64,000 nt of DNA from Macrothele yani (Eukaryota > Arthropoda > Arachnida > Araneae > Macrothelidae). Under the pieces are notes generated by a model, which did not search any database, was not told the origin of the DNA, and was given only the letters and a program-made list of their open reading frames with translations. Numbering within the stretch: the stretch's first letter is position 1; each line of letters starts with the position of its first letter. The DNA lies in contig CM077034.1 of assembly GCA_039090855.1 (NCBI GenBank), positions 230,023,005 through 230,087,004 of the forward strand. Direction: 5' to 3'. This document shows positions 11,124 to 22,900 of the stretch, piece after piece. The position numbers were made by a program, and so were the translations under genes.

Positions 11124-11552
11124 TCTACAACACCAGAGCCTTTAGAATGACTAGAGTAAGATTAACACTTAAACATCTTTATTTGTAGGAGGAAACTCTA
11201 TCCCAAGGCATTGCCCACGGCGATACAAATACATGTTATGCTCCTTATTTGGAGCTAATATCATCTGCCTCTGGATTCAGGAATCAGACTTCCGCCCCAA
11301 AAGGGGAATCAGAGTTCAAATTTAGGGTCTGGTTTCAGTTAATGTTCTCAGTTCTTCAATTCGGCGAAAGGATAACAATAAACAGAAAAAAAGTACTCTC
11401 TTATTGTTTGCTGCTTGTTTTGTAATCCAGGCTATACAAAGCACTATTCGAATCATTATGAGATTCTCTCGGCCCCTTCCACACACTGTTGCGCTTTACT
11501 TGGCTTACGACGTCCTTTCACCTGTGCGAACGCGCAGAAGGATCTTTTTTTT
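11124..11552. other. Unassigned intron sequence
   Basis: The stretch between the Tc1-A end and the SINE-A tail array is about 430 bases. I see no coding region, tRNA-like head or terminal repeat in it. Confidence 0.5.
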
Positions 11553-12546
11553 GATTGGAGGTTTAACGACCACCGTGAGCAACTCAATGGGCTATAAGCA
11601 GTCGCCCGTTCCTAATTTAGGGTCACTGGTTCCAGGGAAGGGAGAGAGCCAGTGCCGTAAGACAAACACAACATCCATTGATTGATTGGAGGTTTAACGA
11701 CCACCGTGAGGAACTCAATGAGCTATAAGCAGTCGCCCGTCCCTAATTTAGGGTCACTGGTTCCAGCGAAGGGAGAGAGCCAGTGCCGTAAGACAAACAC
11801 AACATCCATTGATTGATTGGAGGTTTAACGACCACCGTGAGGAACTCAATGAGCTATAAGCAGTCGCCCGTCCCTAATTTAGGGTCACTGGTTCCAGCGA
11901 AGGGAGAGAGCCAGTGCCGTAAGACAAACACAACATCCATTGATTGATTGGAGGTTTAACGACCACCGTGAGGAACTCAATGAGCTATAAGCAGTCGCCC
12001 GTCCCTAATTTAGGGTCACTGGTTCCAGGGAAAGGAAAGAGCCAGTGCCGTAAGACAAACACAACATCCATTGATTGATTGGAGGTTTAACGACCACCGT
12101 GAGGAACTCAATGAGCTATAAGCAGTCGCCCGTCCCTAATTTAGGGTCACTGGTTCCAGGGAAGGGAGAGAGCCAGTGCCGTAAGACAAACACAACATCC
12201 ATTGATTGATTGGAGGTTTAACGACCACCGTGAGCAACTCAATGAGCTATAAGCAGTCGCCCGTCCTTAATTTAGGATCACTGGTTTCAGGGAAGGGAGA
12301 GAGCCAGTGCCGTAAGACAAACACAACATCCATTGATTGATTGGAGGTTTAACGACCACCGTGGGCAACTCAATGGGCTATAAGCAGTCGCCCGTCCCTA
12401 ATTTAGGGTCACTGGTTCCAGGGAAGGGAGAGAGCCAGTGCCGTAAGGCAAACACAACATCCATGCCTGACAGGGATTCGAACCCGGACCCCTTACGGAC
12501 GAATGATCAGAGGCCATCGCTTAGACCACTGCGCCACCGGGGCGGC
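11553..12546 (-). mobile_element. SINE-A with seven tandem tail units
   Basis: On the minus strand a tRNA-like head (box A-like GTGGCGCAGTGGTCTAAGCG, box B GGTTCGAATCC) at about 12463-12546 is followed by a body of 131 bp. The body is repeated seven times without the head: units start (plus-strand left ends) at 11553, 11684, 11815, 11946, 12077, 12208 and 12339, exactly 131 bp apart. Each unit ends in an ATCAATCA tail joined directly to the ATGGATGTTGTG that normally follows the tRNA head. Other SINE-A copies here have one, three or five units. Confidence 0.92.
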
Positions 12547-13692
12547 CAGAAATATTTTTACTTCCTTCGATGTGTACCGAACTTGTGGGGTGGATTTCAC
12601 CTGTGTGTAACAGAAAAAGCGCACGAGGTTGGTCACTTCCTCTGCCTCTCTTTTCCCCGGCGATCAGACCATGCAGTTTCCGCCCACCGCAACTCGGATG
12701 AGGGGAGCCCCGTCAAGAACTTCGTCGGCAGCACGCTTACGTATTACTTCGGATAGGTCAACGACCTTCCCTCGTTGGATGGAGACGGCGTTTTCGTGAG
12801 GCTGGTTTGCTGGTCGTGTTTCAATAATGCTTTTTAGTAGAGATTCTCAATTTGGCATCTTTGGTAGTCTTACCCAGCCGCTTAATTATTGTTAAGCTCT
12901 ACTTTTTCCTCATACCCCGGCGGCTTACCGCTGCGCTCGAAGTACAGTGGACTATCTTAGTTCCCGCCGGACGTTAGGCTTCGCACTTTGCGGGCTTGTA
13001 CGGTTTACCGCTGCGTCGACCCTTGTTGCGAGTTTCTCTCCGTCTGTCTTACGGTCGCGTACAGAGATAACTAACTCTCTCTCTCTGTGTTCTTCTGCCT
13101 CTTTCCGGCTATCCTCTGTCATGTGGCTTCATCTGCTTCTTTTCTGTCGACACTTGAGATTTCTCTCGTCTTTCGCACGGAGCGCCGTTGCTTCTGCAGG
13201 AATGGTCCCGGCGCTGACTCTCGCCCCTCATAATCGTAACTTTCAACGTTTCCTACAGATTTTTGTCACTAATGGCCCACTTAAAGTCGTATTTATGAGG
13301 GTCTGGATGCCTCTCTGTTTGCCGACTGGGTGGTCTCTTTGTTGTTCAATAGGCCTCCAAAGGCGACTTTCTAATTCCTTTGTTCCCACCAAGACAAAGA
13401 GAATTACAATACTACCCCAATTAAAAATGAGTTAATTTTCCAATTTGATTTGCAAAATAATTTAATTTCCAAATATTTAATTTAATCACCATCATAATTT
13501 AACCACGCCTATCAAGTCCGTACCCCCTTTTTAATAGTAATTAATTTAAACCCAATTTCCGTATCAATATCATATACAATTTTAATATTTACGTGCCATT
13601 CGTCGTGATGAAGCTACGTCAATACCCAGCGAAACCATGGTCGGCTTGAGAAAATAAATATTTGTGACAAACTACGTTGCATTATCTTTATA
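12547..13692. other. Unassigned sequence with one possible coding relic
   Basis: About 1.1 kb between the SINE and Tc1-C. On the minus strand around 12856-12683 there is a 58-codon open stretch with protein-like composition (for example VDLSEVIRKRAADEVLDGAP, then LIRVAVGGNCMV and a stop). I do not recognise it. Further right the sequence is C/T-rich and then, from about 13436, A/T-rich. No start, splice signal or terminal repeat could be tied to the open stretch. Confidence 0.35.
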
Positions 13693-15093
13693 CACTGCTG
13701 GCCACCCAAAATGCAACACCAAGAAGGAAGCATCCGATTGGCCTCTGAAATTCGCAGCATGCGTCGGCCGCTAGAGGACATGCAAACGATTAGCATTGCA
13801 GGGCATATGCAAATCATGTGCGTCCGGCACGCCACCGAGAAGCACTATAAGAAGGGTTCACAGAAGGCGGGGTGTAAGTAGTGGAAGTGTGTTGTGCTGC
13901 CGGACCTGTGCGTGGGAAGCTTCCTGATGCCTCGTCGCAGAATACGGCAGTCATTCCAGCTCGTTTCGGAGTTCGACAGAGGACGAATAGTGGCTTATCA
14001 CCACAGCGGTTTATCGTACCGAGACATCGGCACCCGTGTGGGACGACATCCAGCCACAGTGAGGCGAGTATGGATTCGGTGGGTGCAGGAGGGACGGACG
14101 GGCCGACGTGAGCGATTGCCGCAGCCGCGGCACGCCGCCGAACGAGAGGACCGGCATGTTGTGCTGCGGGCATTGACGGCTCGCACCGCCACATCACGAA
14201 CTTTAGCGCAAGAAATAGGGTGTGTTGCGCAACAACCTGCGTGAGCACGTACCGTTCGACGTCGTCTTCAGGAGCAGGGACTTGTCGCACGACGCCCGTT
14301 GCTCCGATTACCATTGACGTTACACCACCGGAGAGTGCGGCGGCAGTGGGCCGTTGAACGCCTCACCTGGACTACGGAATGGCACGACATTGTCTTCTCC
14401 GACGAATCCCGCTTCTGCCTCCAACACCACGATGGTCGGATCTGCGTGTGGCGGCACTGCGGCGAGAGACTGTATGACGCTTGCGTTATGCATCGCCATA
14501 CCGGGCCGTCGCCTGGCGTTATGGTTTGGGGCGCAATTGGATAAGACACCCGCACCCCTCTGGTAAGCATCGCCGGTACACTCAACAGCCACCGCTACAT
14601 CTCCGACGCTTTGGAGCCTGTAGTCTTCCCTTACCTGCAGCATCTGCCAGCGGCCACGTTTCAACAGGACAATGCGCGCCCGCACGTGGCACGCACCGTA
14701 CAACAATTCTTCACGGCCCACCAGGTGTCACTGCTATCGTGGCTCGCCTGTTCTCCCGATATATCACCCATTGAGCATGTCTGGTCGCTGATCGGCAACC
14801 GAGTGGCCCGGCAAGCACCACCCGTGATGAACTGTGGCAACATGTGGAAGCAGCCTGGACCGACATACCCCAAGCCCACATCCAAGGCCTCTTTCGTTCG
14901 ATGCCGCGGCGTGTAGCGGCCGTTATTGCCAGCCATGGAGGCTACACAAATAATTGGTGTCTGCCTGTTCCGCAAGTCGCACGGGCCTGTAAGCTCAATC
15001 GTTTCATCTTTGTATCTGTTATCATGTGACCAGTAAATCTGGCTTTGCTATCTCGTGTCCTTCTCGATGTTGCATTTTGTGTGGCCAGCAGTG
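13693..15093 (+). mobile_element. Tc1-C element, complete ends (1401 bp)
   Basis: Inverted repeats of about 36 bp beginning CACTGCTGGCCACCCAAAAT (left) and CACTGCTGGCCACACAAAAT (right, read inwards) are flanked by TA at 13691-13692 and 15094-15095. The length is normal for Tc1. The transposase is on the plus strand and broken. The terminal sequence is related to that of Tc1-F at 33446. Confidence 0.93.
13927..14970 (+). pseudogene. Tc1-C transposase, multiply broken
   Basis: The gene starts MPRRRIRQSFQLVSEFDRGR and shows the helix-turn-helix and linker up to about 14244, where a frameshift breaks it. The next frame gives DIVFSDESRFCLQHH (first Asp) and MVWGAIG, then a stop at about 14542. 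A third stretch gives FQQDNARPHVARTVQQ (second Asp) and SPDISPIEHVW (Glu), 34 residues apart. A further frameshift precedes the C-terminus ending SHGGYTNNW. At least three breaks make it dead. Confidence 0.9.
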
Positions 15094-15109
15094 TATATAT
15101 AATCGTCAC

Positions 15110-15340
15110 AAGAGTGTAGTCTTTGAGATCAACAAACATCACACATTTTTCGTAGAACGCAACGGCCAGTAGATCCATTTTCCAGAAACGGCCGCCAATG
15201 TGAAAAACACACGTTTGTCCGGGTCCCCTCACTCCGGAGTAAATCACTCTCCCAACTGAGCTACGCTGACAGAATGTCACGCTGCAGATTTGTCGTCTTG
15301 GCACATTGTTTTCACCTCTGTACTACGCCGCAGATGAAAA
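15110..15340 (-). mobile_element. SINE-B, tRNA-derived copy
   Basis: On the minus strand a box A match (TAGCTCAGTTGG) near 15258 lies in GCGTAGCTCAGTTGGGAGAG, followed by GGGGACCCGG in the box B area. The flanking tail matches the copy at 8640-8790. It has lost the canonical box B, so it is unlikely to be transcribed. It lies about 140 bp from the downstream end of the host exon at 15482-15598. Confidence 0.65.
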
Positions 15341-15481
15341 TGTACTCTCGACGTCTCACGCGGGTGGCAATGATCACCGCGTCGTCTCTTAGAAAAGCTT
15401 CAGGTGTTTGACGTCACGCTTACTCAATCTGTTCTAACCTTCAGTGCTACGAAAAATCATAAAACAGTAAATAATTAATAC

Positions 15482-15598
15482 CTGCAGGTTAGCCGGCTTT
15501 ATTCTTGCGTTTTCATATATCCGCTTGATCTGCTCACTGTTGAAATTTGAGAGACCAATCGCGCGCGCCAGTCCTTCATCGACAAATTTTTCCATCTC
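15482..15598 (-). CDS. Aldo-keto reductase, internal exon (117 bp)
   Basis: This exon encodes 39 codons in phase 0, between an AG acceptor (TTTTACAG, 15606-15599) and a GT donor (GTATTAATTA, from 15481 down). The peptide begins [20 protein letters not shown] and ends IKPANLQ. This is the central part of the aldo-keto reductase TIM barrel. The SNFN motif supplies the Ser-Asn pair that contacts the nicotinamide of NADPH, and the final Gln corresponds to the conserved Gln that also binds the cofactor. These enzymes reduce aldehydes and ketones in the cytosol using NADPH. It is the third visible exon of the gene. The following exon is outside the window to the left. Confidence 0.92.
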
Positions 15599-15830
15599 CT
15601 GTAAAAGAAAGTATGAAAATATTCAAAAAAATGGTATCCGTAATGACTGTTCGCTATGGCAGGTCTAAGAACAAAGTACGTAGGGTCTCTCAAAAATGTA
15701 TTTTGCTAATGACTTTCAGTGAAGACACGGTCGTATTAGAATAATATGACCACACCCGGAATCAAATAATACACGTGACAAGGTCGACCACACGGAGATA
15801 TAAGCGGCCATAATGCGTGACGTCAGCACA

Positions 15831-17780
15831 ATGGGTAGAGGTAGTGATCTGACGGACGTTCAAAAGGAATGACCATTGGCTACAGCGCCAAGGGTGGAAG
15901 CATCTCAGAAACAGCAGACTTCACAGGCTGGTCGCGAGGTGCTGTAGTAAGGGTGTACTAATATTGGTCCGCTGGCACACCGAGTACCTTCCCGACGTCA
16001 TAACTGGTGCGCTGGAACACCGAGTACCTTCCCGACGTCATAACTGGTCGGCTGGCACACCGAATACCTTCCCGACGTCATAACTGGTGTGCTGGCACAC
16101 CGAGTACCTTCCCGACGTCATAACTGGTCCGCTGGCACACCGAGTACCTTCCCGACGTCATAACTGGTCCGCTGGCACACCGAGTACCTCCCCGACGTCA
16201 TAACAGGTCCGCTGACACACCGAGTACCTCCCGACGTCATAACTGGTCCGCTGGCACACCGAGTACCTCCTGACGTCATAGCTGATCCGCTGGAACACCG
16301 AGCACCTTCCCGACGTCATAGCTGGTGCGCTGGCACACCGAGTACCTTCCCGACGTCATAGCTGATCCGCTGGAACACCGAATACCTCCCGACGTCATAA
16401 CTGGTCCGCTGGCACACCGAGTACCTCCTGACATCATAACTGGTGCGCTGGCATACCGAGTACCTTCGCGACGCCATAGCTGGTCCGTTGGAACACCGAG
16501 TACCTCCCGACGTCATAACCGGTCCGCTGGCACACCGAGTACCTCCCGACGTCATAACTGGTCGGCTGGCACACCGAGTACCTCCCCGACGTCATAACTG
16601 GTCCGCTGGCACACCGAGTACCTCCCGACGTCATAACTGGTGCGCTGGCACACCGAGTACCTTCCCGACGTCATAGCTGGTCTGCTGGCACACCGAGTAC
16701 CTCCCGACGTCATAACCGGTCCGCTGGCACACCGAGTACCTCCCCGACGTCATAACTGGTCGGCTGGCACACCGAGTACCTCCCGATGTCATAACTGGTC
16801 GGCTGGCACACCGAGTACCTCCCGACGTCATAACTGGTCCGCTGGTACACCGAGTACCTCCCGACGTCATAGCTGGTCCACTGGAAAACCGAGTACCTCC
16901 CGACGTCATAACCGATCCGCTGACACACCGAGTACCTCCCCGACGTCATAACTGGTCAGCTGGCACATCGAGTACCTCCCCGACGTCATAACTGGTCCGC
17001 TGGCACACCGAGTACCTCCCGACGTCATAACTGGTGCGCTGGCACACCGAGTACCTTCCCGACGTCATAACTGGTGCGCTGGCACACCGAGTACCTTCCC
17101 GACATCATAACTGGTCCGCTGGCACACCGAGTACCTCCCGACGTCATAACCGGTCAGCTGGCACACCGAGTACCTCTCCGACGTCATAACTGGTCAGCTG
17201 GCACACCGAGTCCCTCCCATACGTCATAACAGGTCCGCTTGCACACCGAGTACCTCCCTGACGTCATATCTGGTCCGCTGGCACAGCGAGTACCTTCCGA
17301 CGTCATAACTGTGGAGACACAAAGGCCATCGTCCGTCGACTGGTAAAGGGCAATCGAGGCGCAACAACGCAGCAGTTTACCACGGAAATGAACGCTAGGG
17401 CACGTAGATATGCGTCCCCGATAACAGTAGAGCGAACTCTGTAAGGATGGGTCACCGGAGTTGACGCTGCGTCGAGGTGCACATGTGACCCAGGCCCATG
17501 GGCAACGAAGCCAGCGGTTCGCATGGAACTACCGTCATTGGACAGTTGAAGAGTGGAGAAAGGTTGCCTTCTCCGACGAACTCGAGGTTTCTACTACACA
17601 GAAGTCACGGATACGGAGTCAAACACACGAGAACCAAGACCAGGACACGCTTGTCGATCAAGTACAGACCGGCGGTGGCAGTGTGCATGTCTGGGGGTGT
17701 TTTCCTGATATGACCTGGGACCGTTGGTACCACTCCATGGGTTCCCCGCTGGCGACATGCGCATGACTTCATGTTGGACT
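15831..17780 (+). pseudogene. Tc1-D transposase split by a minisatellite
   Basis: The start MGRGSDLTDVQK (15831) and, one frame over, the ISETADF helix-turn-helix segment are typical of the N-terminus of a Tc1 transposase. A few codons later the gene runs into a 39-bp array. It resumes right of the array: IVRRLVKGNRGATTQQFTTE from about 17318, then the RHWTVEEWRKVAFSDE first-Asp region in another frame, then HVWG...LGPLVP to about 17780. The second Asp and the Glu are missing. I could not identify terminal inverted repeats for this element. Confidence 0.8.
15962..17308. repeat. 39/40-bp minisatellite inside Tc1-D, ~34 units
   Basis: About 34 head-to-tail units of the form GCTGGCACACCGAGTACCTC plus CCGACGTCATAACTGGTCC fill this interval. 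Units are 39 bp or, with one extra C or TC, 40 bp. The first unit merges with the transposase codons at its left edge, so the array was grown from coding sequence just after the DNA-binding domain. Every unit carries a GACGTCAT core. There are no spacers between units, so this is not a CRISPR array. Confidence 0.92.
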
Positions 17781-17930
17781 TTACCCTGGTGGTTATGGTG
17801 TCTACCAACCCACTTAAATTTAAGGATGACGGATGTACTTTTTTTACACCCCCACCCGCTCCAGTACTATGCTTGCCCCTGTTTCCAGAGCACCCGTACT
17901 TGAACTTCAGCTACTACAGTATTTGTCATT

Positions 17931-19421
17931 TTCTTGTAGGACTTCCGTCCACAGTGAGTAGAGTTTAGATCCCAGCCACCTACAGCGAGATCGCCTTTTG
18001 GGCAGGACACAGAAACAGAAGGAATGAGAGCAAGTCTGACGACTTTGACAGAACAGTTTGTAGTGAGATTAGAGTACAGTAGATGGCGCCACCGTCTTCT
18101 TGTAGGACTTCTGTCCACAGTGAGTAGAGTTTAGGTCCCAGCCACCTACAGCGGGATCGCCTTTTGGGCAGGACACAGAAACGGAAGGAATGAGAGCAAG
18201 TCTAGCGACTTTGACAGAACAGTTTATAGTGAGATTAGAGTACAGTAGATGGCGCCACCGTCTTCTTGTAGGACTTCCGTCCACAGTGAGTAGAGTTTAG
18301 GTCCCAGCCACCTACAGCGAGATCGCCTTTTGGGCAGGACACAGAAACGGAAGGAATGAGAGCAAGTCTAGCGACTTTGACAGAACAGTTTGTAGTGAGA
18401 TTAGAGTACAGTAGATGGCGCCACCGTCTTCTTGTAAGACTTCCGTCCACAGTGAGTAGAGTTTAGGTCCCAGCCACCTAGAGCGAGATCGCCTTTTGGG
18501 CAGGACACAGAAACGGAAGGAATGAGAGCAAGTCTAGCGACTTTGACAGAACAGTTTGTAGTGAGATTAGAGTACAGTAGATGGCGCCACCGTCTTCTTG
18601 TAGGACTTCCGTCCACAGTGAGTAGTGTATAGGTTCCAGCCACCTACAGCGAAATCGCCTTTTGTGCAGGACACAGAAACGGAAGGAATGAGAGCAAGTC
18701 TAGCGACTTTGACAGAACAGTTTGTAGTGAGATTAGAGTACAGTAGATGGCGCCACCGTCTTCTTGTAGGACTTCCGTCCACAGTGAGTAGAGTTTAGGT
18801 CCCAGCCACCTACAGCGAGATCGCCTTTTGGGTAGGACACAGAAACGGAAGGAATGAGAGCAAGTCTAGCGACTTTGACAGAACAGTTTGTAGTGAGATT
18901 AGAGTACAGTAGATGGCGCCACCGGCTTCTTGTAGGACTTTCGTCCACAGTGAGTAGAGTTTAGGTCCCAGCCACCTACAGCGGGATCGCCTTTTGTGCA
19001 GGACACAGAAACGGAAGGAATGAGAGCAAGTCTAGCGACTTTGACAGAACAGTTTGTAGTGAGATTAGAGTACAGTAGATGGCGCCACCGTCTTCTTGTA
19101 GGACTTCCGTCCACAGTGAGTAGAGTTTAGGTCCCAGCCACCTACAGCGAGATCGCCTTTTGGGTAGGACACAGAAACGGAAGGAATGAGAGCAAGTCTA
19201 GCGACTTTGACAGAACAGTTTGTAGTGAGATTAGAGTACAGTAGATGGCGCCACCGGCTTCTTGTAGGACTTTCGTCCACAGTGAGTAGAGTTTAGGTCC
19301 CAGCCACCTACAGCGAGATCGCCTTTTGGGCAGGACACAGAAACGGAAGGAATGAGAGCAAGTCTAGCGACTTTGACAGAACAGTTTATAGTGAGATTAG
19401 AGTACAGTAGATGGCGCCACC
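17931..19421. repeat. 166-bp satellite, nine units
   Basis: TTCTTGTAGG recurs at 17931, 18097, 18263, 18429, 18595, 18761, 18927, 19093 and 19259, always 166 bp apart, and the last unit ends at GGCGCCACCG (19421). Units are nearly identical. Units 6-7 and 8-9 share private variants (GGGTAGGAC in 6 and 8, CCGGCTTC plus CTTTCG in 7 and 9), which indicates a recent two-unit duplication. The repeated ~71-codon minus-strand frames have no known domain. Each unit contains AGATGGCGCC. Confidence 0.95.
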
Positions 19422-19544
19422 GTACAAGTATGATATTGCACAAAGGGGGTGAAAAATTTTTAGGGGGGGCATAGGAAAGGAAACTAATTTAACCAGTGGG
19501 TCCAGTCTGGGGGCCGTCACTTAACGTGCTCGTACGATGCACGG

Positions 19545-19670
19545 CGGATATTCAGGGATTGTTAGTAAATCACACCATCTCTGAAAGATCAGCCCAGGTT
19601 CGAACCTGAGGACCTTGCATCGATAGTCTGACTCGCTAACCAGTAAGCGGCTCCAAAGCGCGCGTACTTT
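19545..19670 (-). mobile_element. tRNA-like SINE head
   Basis: On the minus strand, TACTGGTTAGCGAGTCAGAC (box A region) is followed by CTCAGGTTCGAACCTGGGC, whose GGTTCGAAC is a strong box B. The unit is not foldable as a clean tRNA from what I can see, and it continues into non-tRNA sequence, so a SINE or tRNA relic is more likely than a functional tRNA gene. Confidence 0.55.
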
Positions 19671-19979
19671 TTGTTTGTTTCTTCTTAAATAACTAGGGGC
19701 GGCGCCTCTAGGCTCGCTACGCACGTTTCCAAAATAGCGCTCGGGCTCTGCAGCCCGATCTCCAACTATATCACATGAAATAAAAACTGGAAAATTCATA
19801 TAAATTTCAATTTTTATTGCATGTCTAAAATAAAGCTTGTTATTCCGAAGTTTCAGAGTTTTTTTACTGTCGTTAGTTTTTGGAAGGTCAGACTTTTGTC
19901 GTTTGAACTTATAGCACTTACTAAATTTACCACTAAGGAAAACAAAAGCGGTCCAAAAAGCATTTCCGTAAACCGTTAA

Positions 19980-22900
19980 GGTGGACGTCAAGTAATTTTG
20001 CTTCCTATACTTCCAATACAAAAACTTTTGTACACATTTCCTTCACAATTAGTGTGTTCCCAAGGATGAAAATTTGAACATCGATTAAAATAACTTCATA
20101 TTATAACTTGGAGTACTTAATATTTTCTAAAACATAACCATAAATACATAAAAAATCAATAACTTTTCCTTTGGTGGTGTTGGAACCAGAAAAAAGATGG
20201 CGCGACCTGTACTTTGATGACGTCAGCAGACAAACAAATGTTGGATTGCATAATTACGGTTATGTTTTAGAAAATATTAGGTATTCCAAGTTACAAAATG
20301 AAGCTACATTAATCGATGTTCAAATTTTCATCCTTGGGAATGCATTAATTGTCCAGAAAAAGATGGCGCGACCTGTACTTTGATGACGTCAGTAGACAAA
20401 CAAATGTTGGATTGCATAATTACGGTTATGTTTTAGAAAATATTAGGTATTCCAAGTTACAAAATGAAGCTACATTAATCGATGTTCAAATTTTCATCCT
20501 TGGGAATGCATTAATTGTCCAGAAAAAGATGGCGCGACCTGTACTTTGATGACGTCAGTAGACAAACCAATGTTGGATTGCATAATTATGGTTATGTTTT
20601 AGAAAATATCAAGTTATAAAATGAAGCTATTTTAATCGATGTTCAAATTTTCATCCTTGGGAACGCATTAATTGTCCAGAAAAAAGATGGCGCGACCTGT
20701 ACTTTGATGACGTCAGCAGACAAACAAATGTTGGATTGCATAATTACGGTTATGTTTTAGAAAATATTAGGTATTCCAAGTTACAAAATGAAGCTACATT
20801 AATCGATGTTCAAATTTTCATCCTTGGGAATGCATTAATTGTCCAGAAAAAGATGGCGCGACCTGTACTTTGATGACGTCAGTAGACAAACCAATGTTGG
20901 ATTGCATAATTATGGTTATGTTTTAGAAAATATCAAGTTATAAAATGAAGCTATTTTAATCGATGTTCAAATTTTCATCCTTGGGAACGCATTAATTGTC
21001 CAGAAAAAAGATGGCGCGACCTGTACTTTGATGACGTCAGTAGACAAACAAATGTTGGATTGCATAATTACGGTTATGTTTGAGAAAATATAAGTATTCC
21101 AAGTTATAAAATGCAGCTATTTTAATCGATGTTCCAATTTCCATCTTTGGGGACGCATTAATTGCCCAGAAAAAAGATGGCGCGACCTGTTCTTTGACGA
21201 CGTCAGTAGGCAAACAAATGTTGGACTGCATAATTACGGTTATGTTTTAGAAAATATTAGGTATTCCAAGTTACAAAATGAAGCTATTTTAATCGATGTT
21301 CAAATTTTCATCCTTGGGAACGCATTAATTGTCCAGAAAAAAGATGGCGTGACCTGTACTTTGATGACGTCAGTAGACAAGCAAATGTTGAATTGCATAA
21401 TTACGGTTATAATTACGGTTATGTTTAAGAAAATATAAGTATTCCAAGTTGTAAAATGAAGCTATTTTAATCGATGTTCAAATTTGCATCCTTGTGAAAG
21501 AATTAATTGTCCAGCAAAAAGATGGCGCGACCTGTATTTTCATGGCGTCAGTAGACAAGCAAATGCTGGATTGCATAATTATGGTTATGTTTAAGAAAAT
21601 ATAAGTATTCCAAGTTAAAAAATGAAGCTATTTTAATCGATGTTCAAATGTTCATCGTTGGGAACGCATAAATTTTCCAGAAAAAGATGGCGTGACCTGT
21701 ACTTTAATGACGTCAGTAGACAAACAAATGTTGGATTGCATAATTACGGTTGTGTTTAAGAAAATATAAGTATTCCAAGCTATTTTAATCGATGTTCAAA
21801 TTTACATCATTGGGAACGCATTAATTGTCCAGAAAAAAGATGGCGCGACCTGTACTTTGATTACGTCAGTAGACAAACCAATGTTGGATTGCATAATTAT
21901 GGTTATGTTTTAGAAAATATTAAGTATTCCAAGTTATAAAATGAAGCTATTTTAATCGATGTTTAAATTTTCATCCTTGGGAACGCATTAATTGTCCAGA
22001 AAAAAATGGCGTGACCTGTACTTTGATGACGTCAGTAGACAAACAAATGTTGGATTGCATAATTACGGTTATGTTTAAGAAAATATAAGTATTCCAAGTT
22101 GTAAAATGAAGCTATTTTAATCGATGTTCAAATTTTCATCCTTGGGAACGCATTTATTGTCCAGAAAAAAGATGGCGCGACCTGTACTTTGATGACGTCA
22201 GTAGACAAACAAATGTTGGATTGCATAATTACGGTTATGTTTAAGAAAATATAAGTATTCCAAGTTATAAAATGAAGCTATTTTAATCGATGTTCAAATT
22301 TTCATCGTTGGGAACGCATAAATTGTCCAGAAAAAAGATGGCGTGACCTGTACTTTGATGACGTCAGTAGACAAACAAATGTTGGATTGCATAATTACGG
22401 TTATGTTTAAGAAAATATAAGTATTCCAAGTTATAAAATGAAGCTATTTTAATTGATGTTCAAATTTTCATCCTTGGGAACGCATTAATTGTCCAGAAAA
22501 AAGATGGCGTGACCTGTACTTTGATGATGTCAATAGACAAACAAATGTTGGATTGCATAATTACGGTTATGTTTAAGAAAATATAAGTATTCCAAGTAAT
22601 AAAATGAAGCTATTTTAATTGATGTTCAAATCTTCATCCTTGGGAACGCATTAATTGTCCAGAAAAAAGATGGCGCGACCTGTACTTTGATGACGTCAGT
22701 AGACAAGCAAATGTTGAATTGCATAATTATGGTTTTGTTTTAAAAAATATTAAGTATTCCAAGTTATAAAATGAAGCTATTTTAATCGATGTTCAAATTT
22801 TCATCGTTGGGAACGCATAAATTGTCCAGAAAAAAGATGGCTTGACCTGTACTTTGATGACGTCAGTAGACAAACAAATGTTGGATTGCATAATTACGGT

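Noticed and set aside
12947..13435. 162-codon plus-strand frame
   Set aside because: Ser/Leu/Cys-rich composition typical of a C/T-rich non-coding strand; no recognisable domain.
15962..17308. Regular 39-40-bp direct repeats that could suggest a CRISPR array
   Set aside because: Units are contiguous with no unique spacers, lie in transposase codons and the genome is eukaryotic.
17867..19443. Repeated 71-codon minus-strand frames in the 166-bp satellite
   Set aside because: Overlap from unit to unit is forced by the repeat; 166 is not a multiple of three and no domain is seen.
19521..20021. 166-codon minus-strand frame
   Set aside because: It runs across a tRNA-like SINE head and the left end of the TTAA-flanked element, so it is a chance frame across unrelated features.
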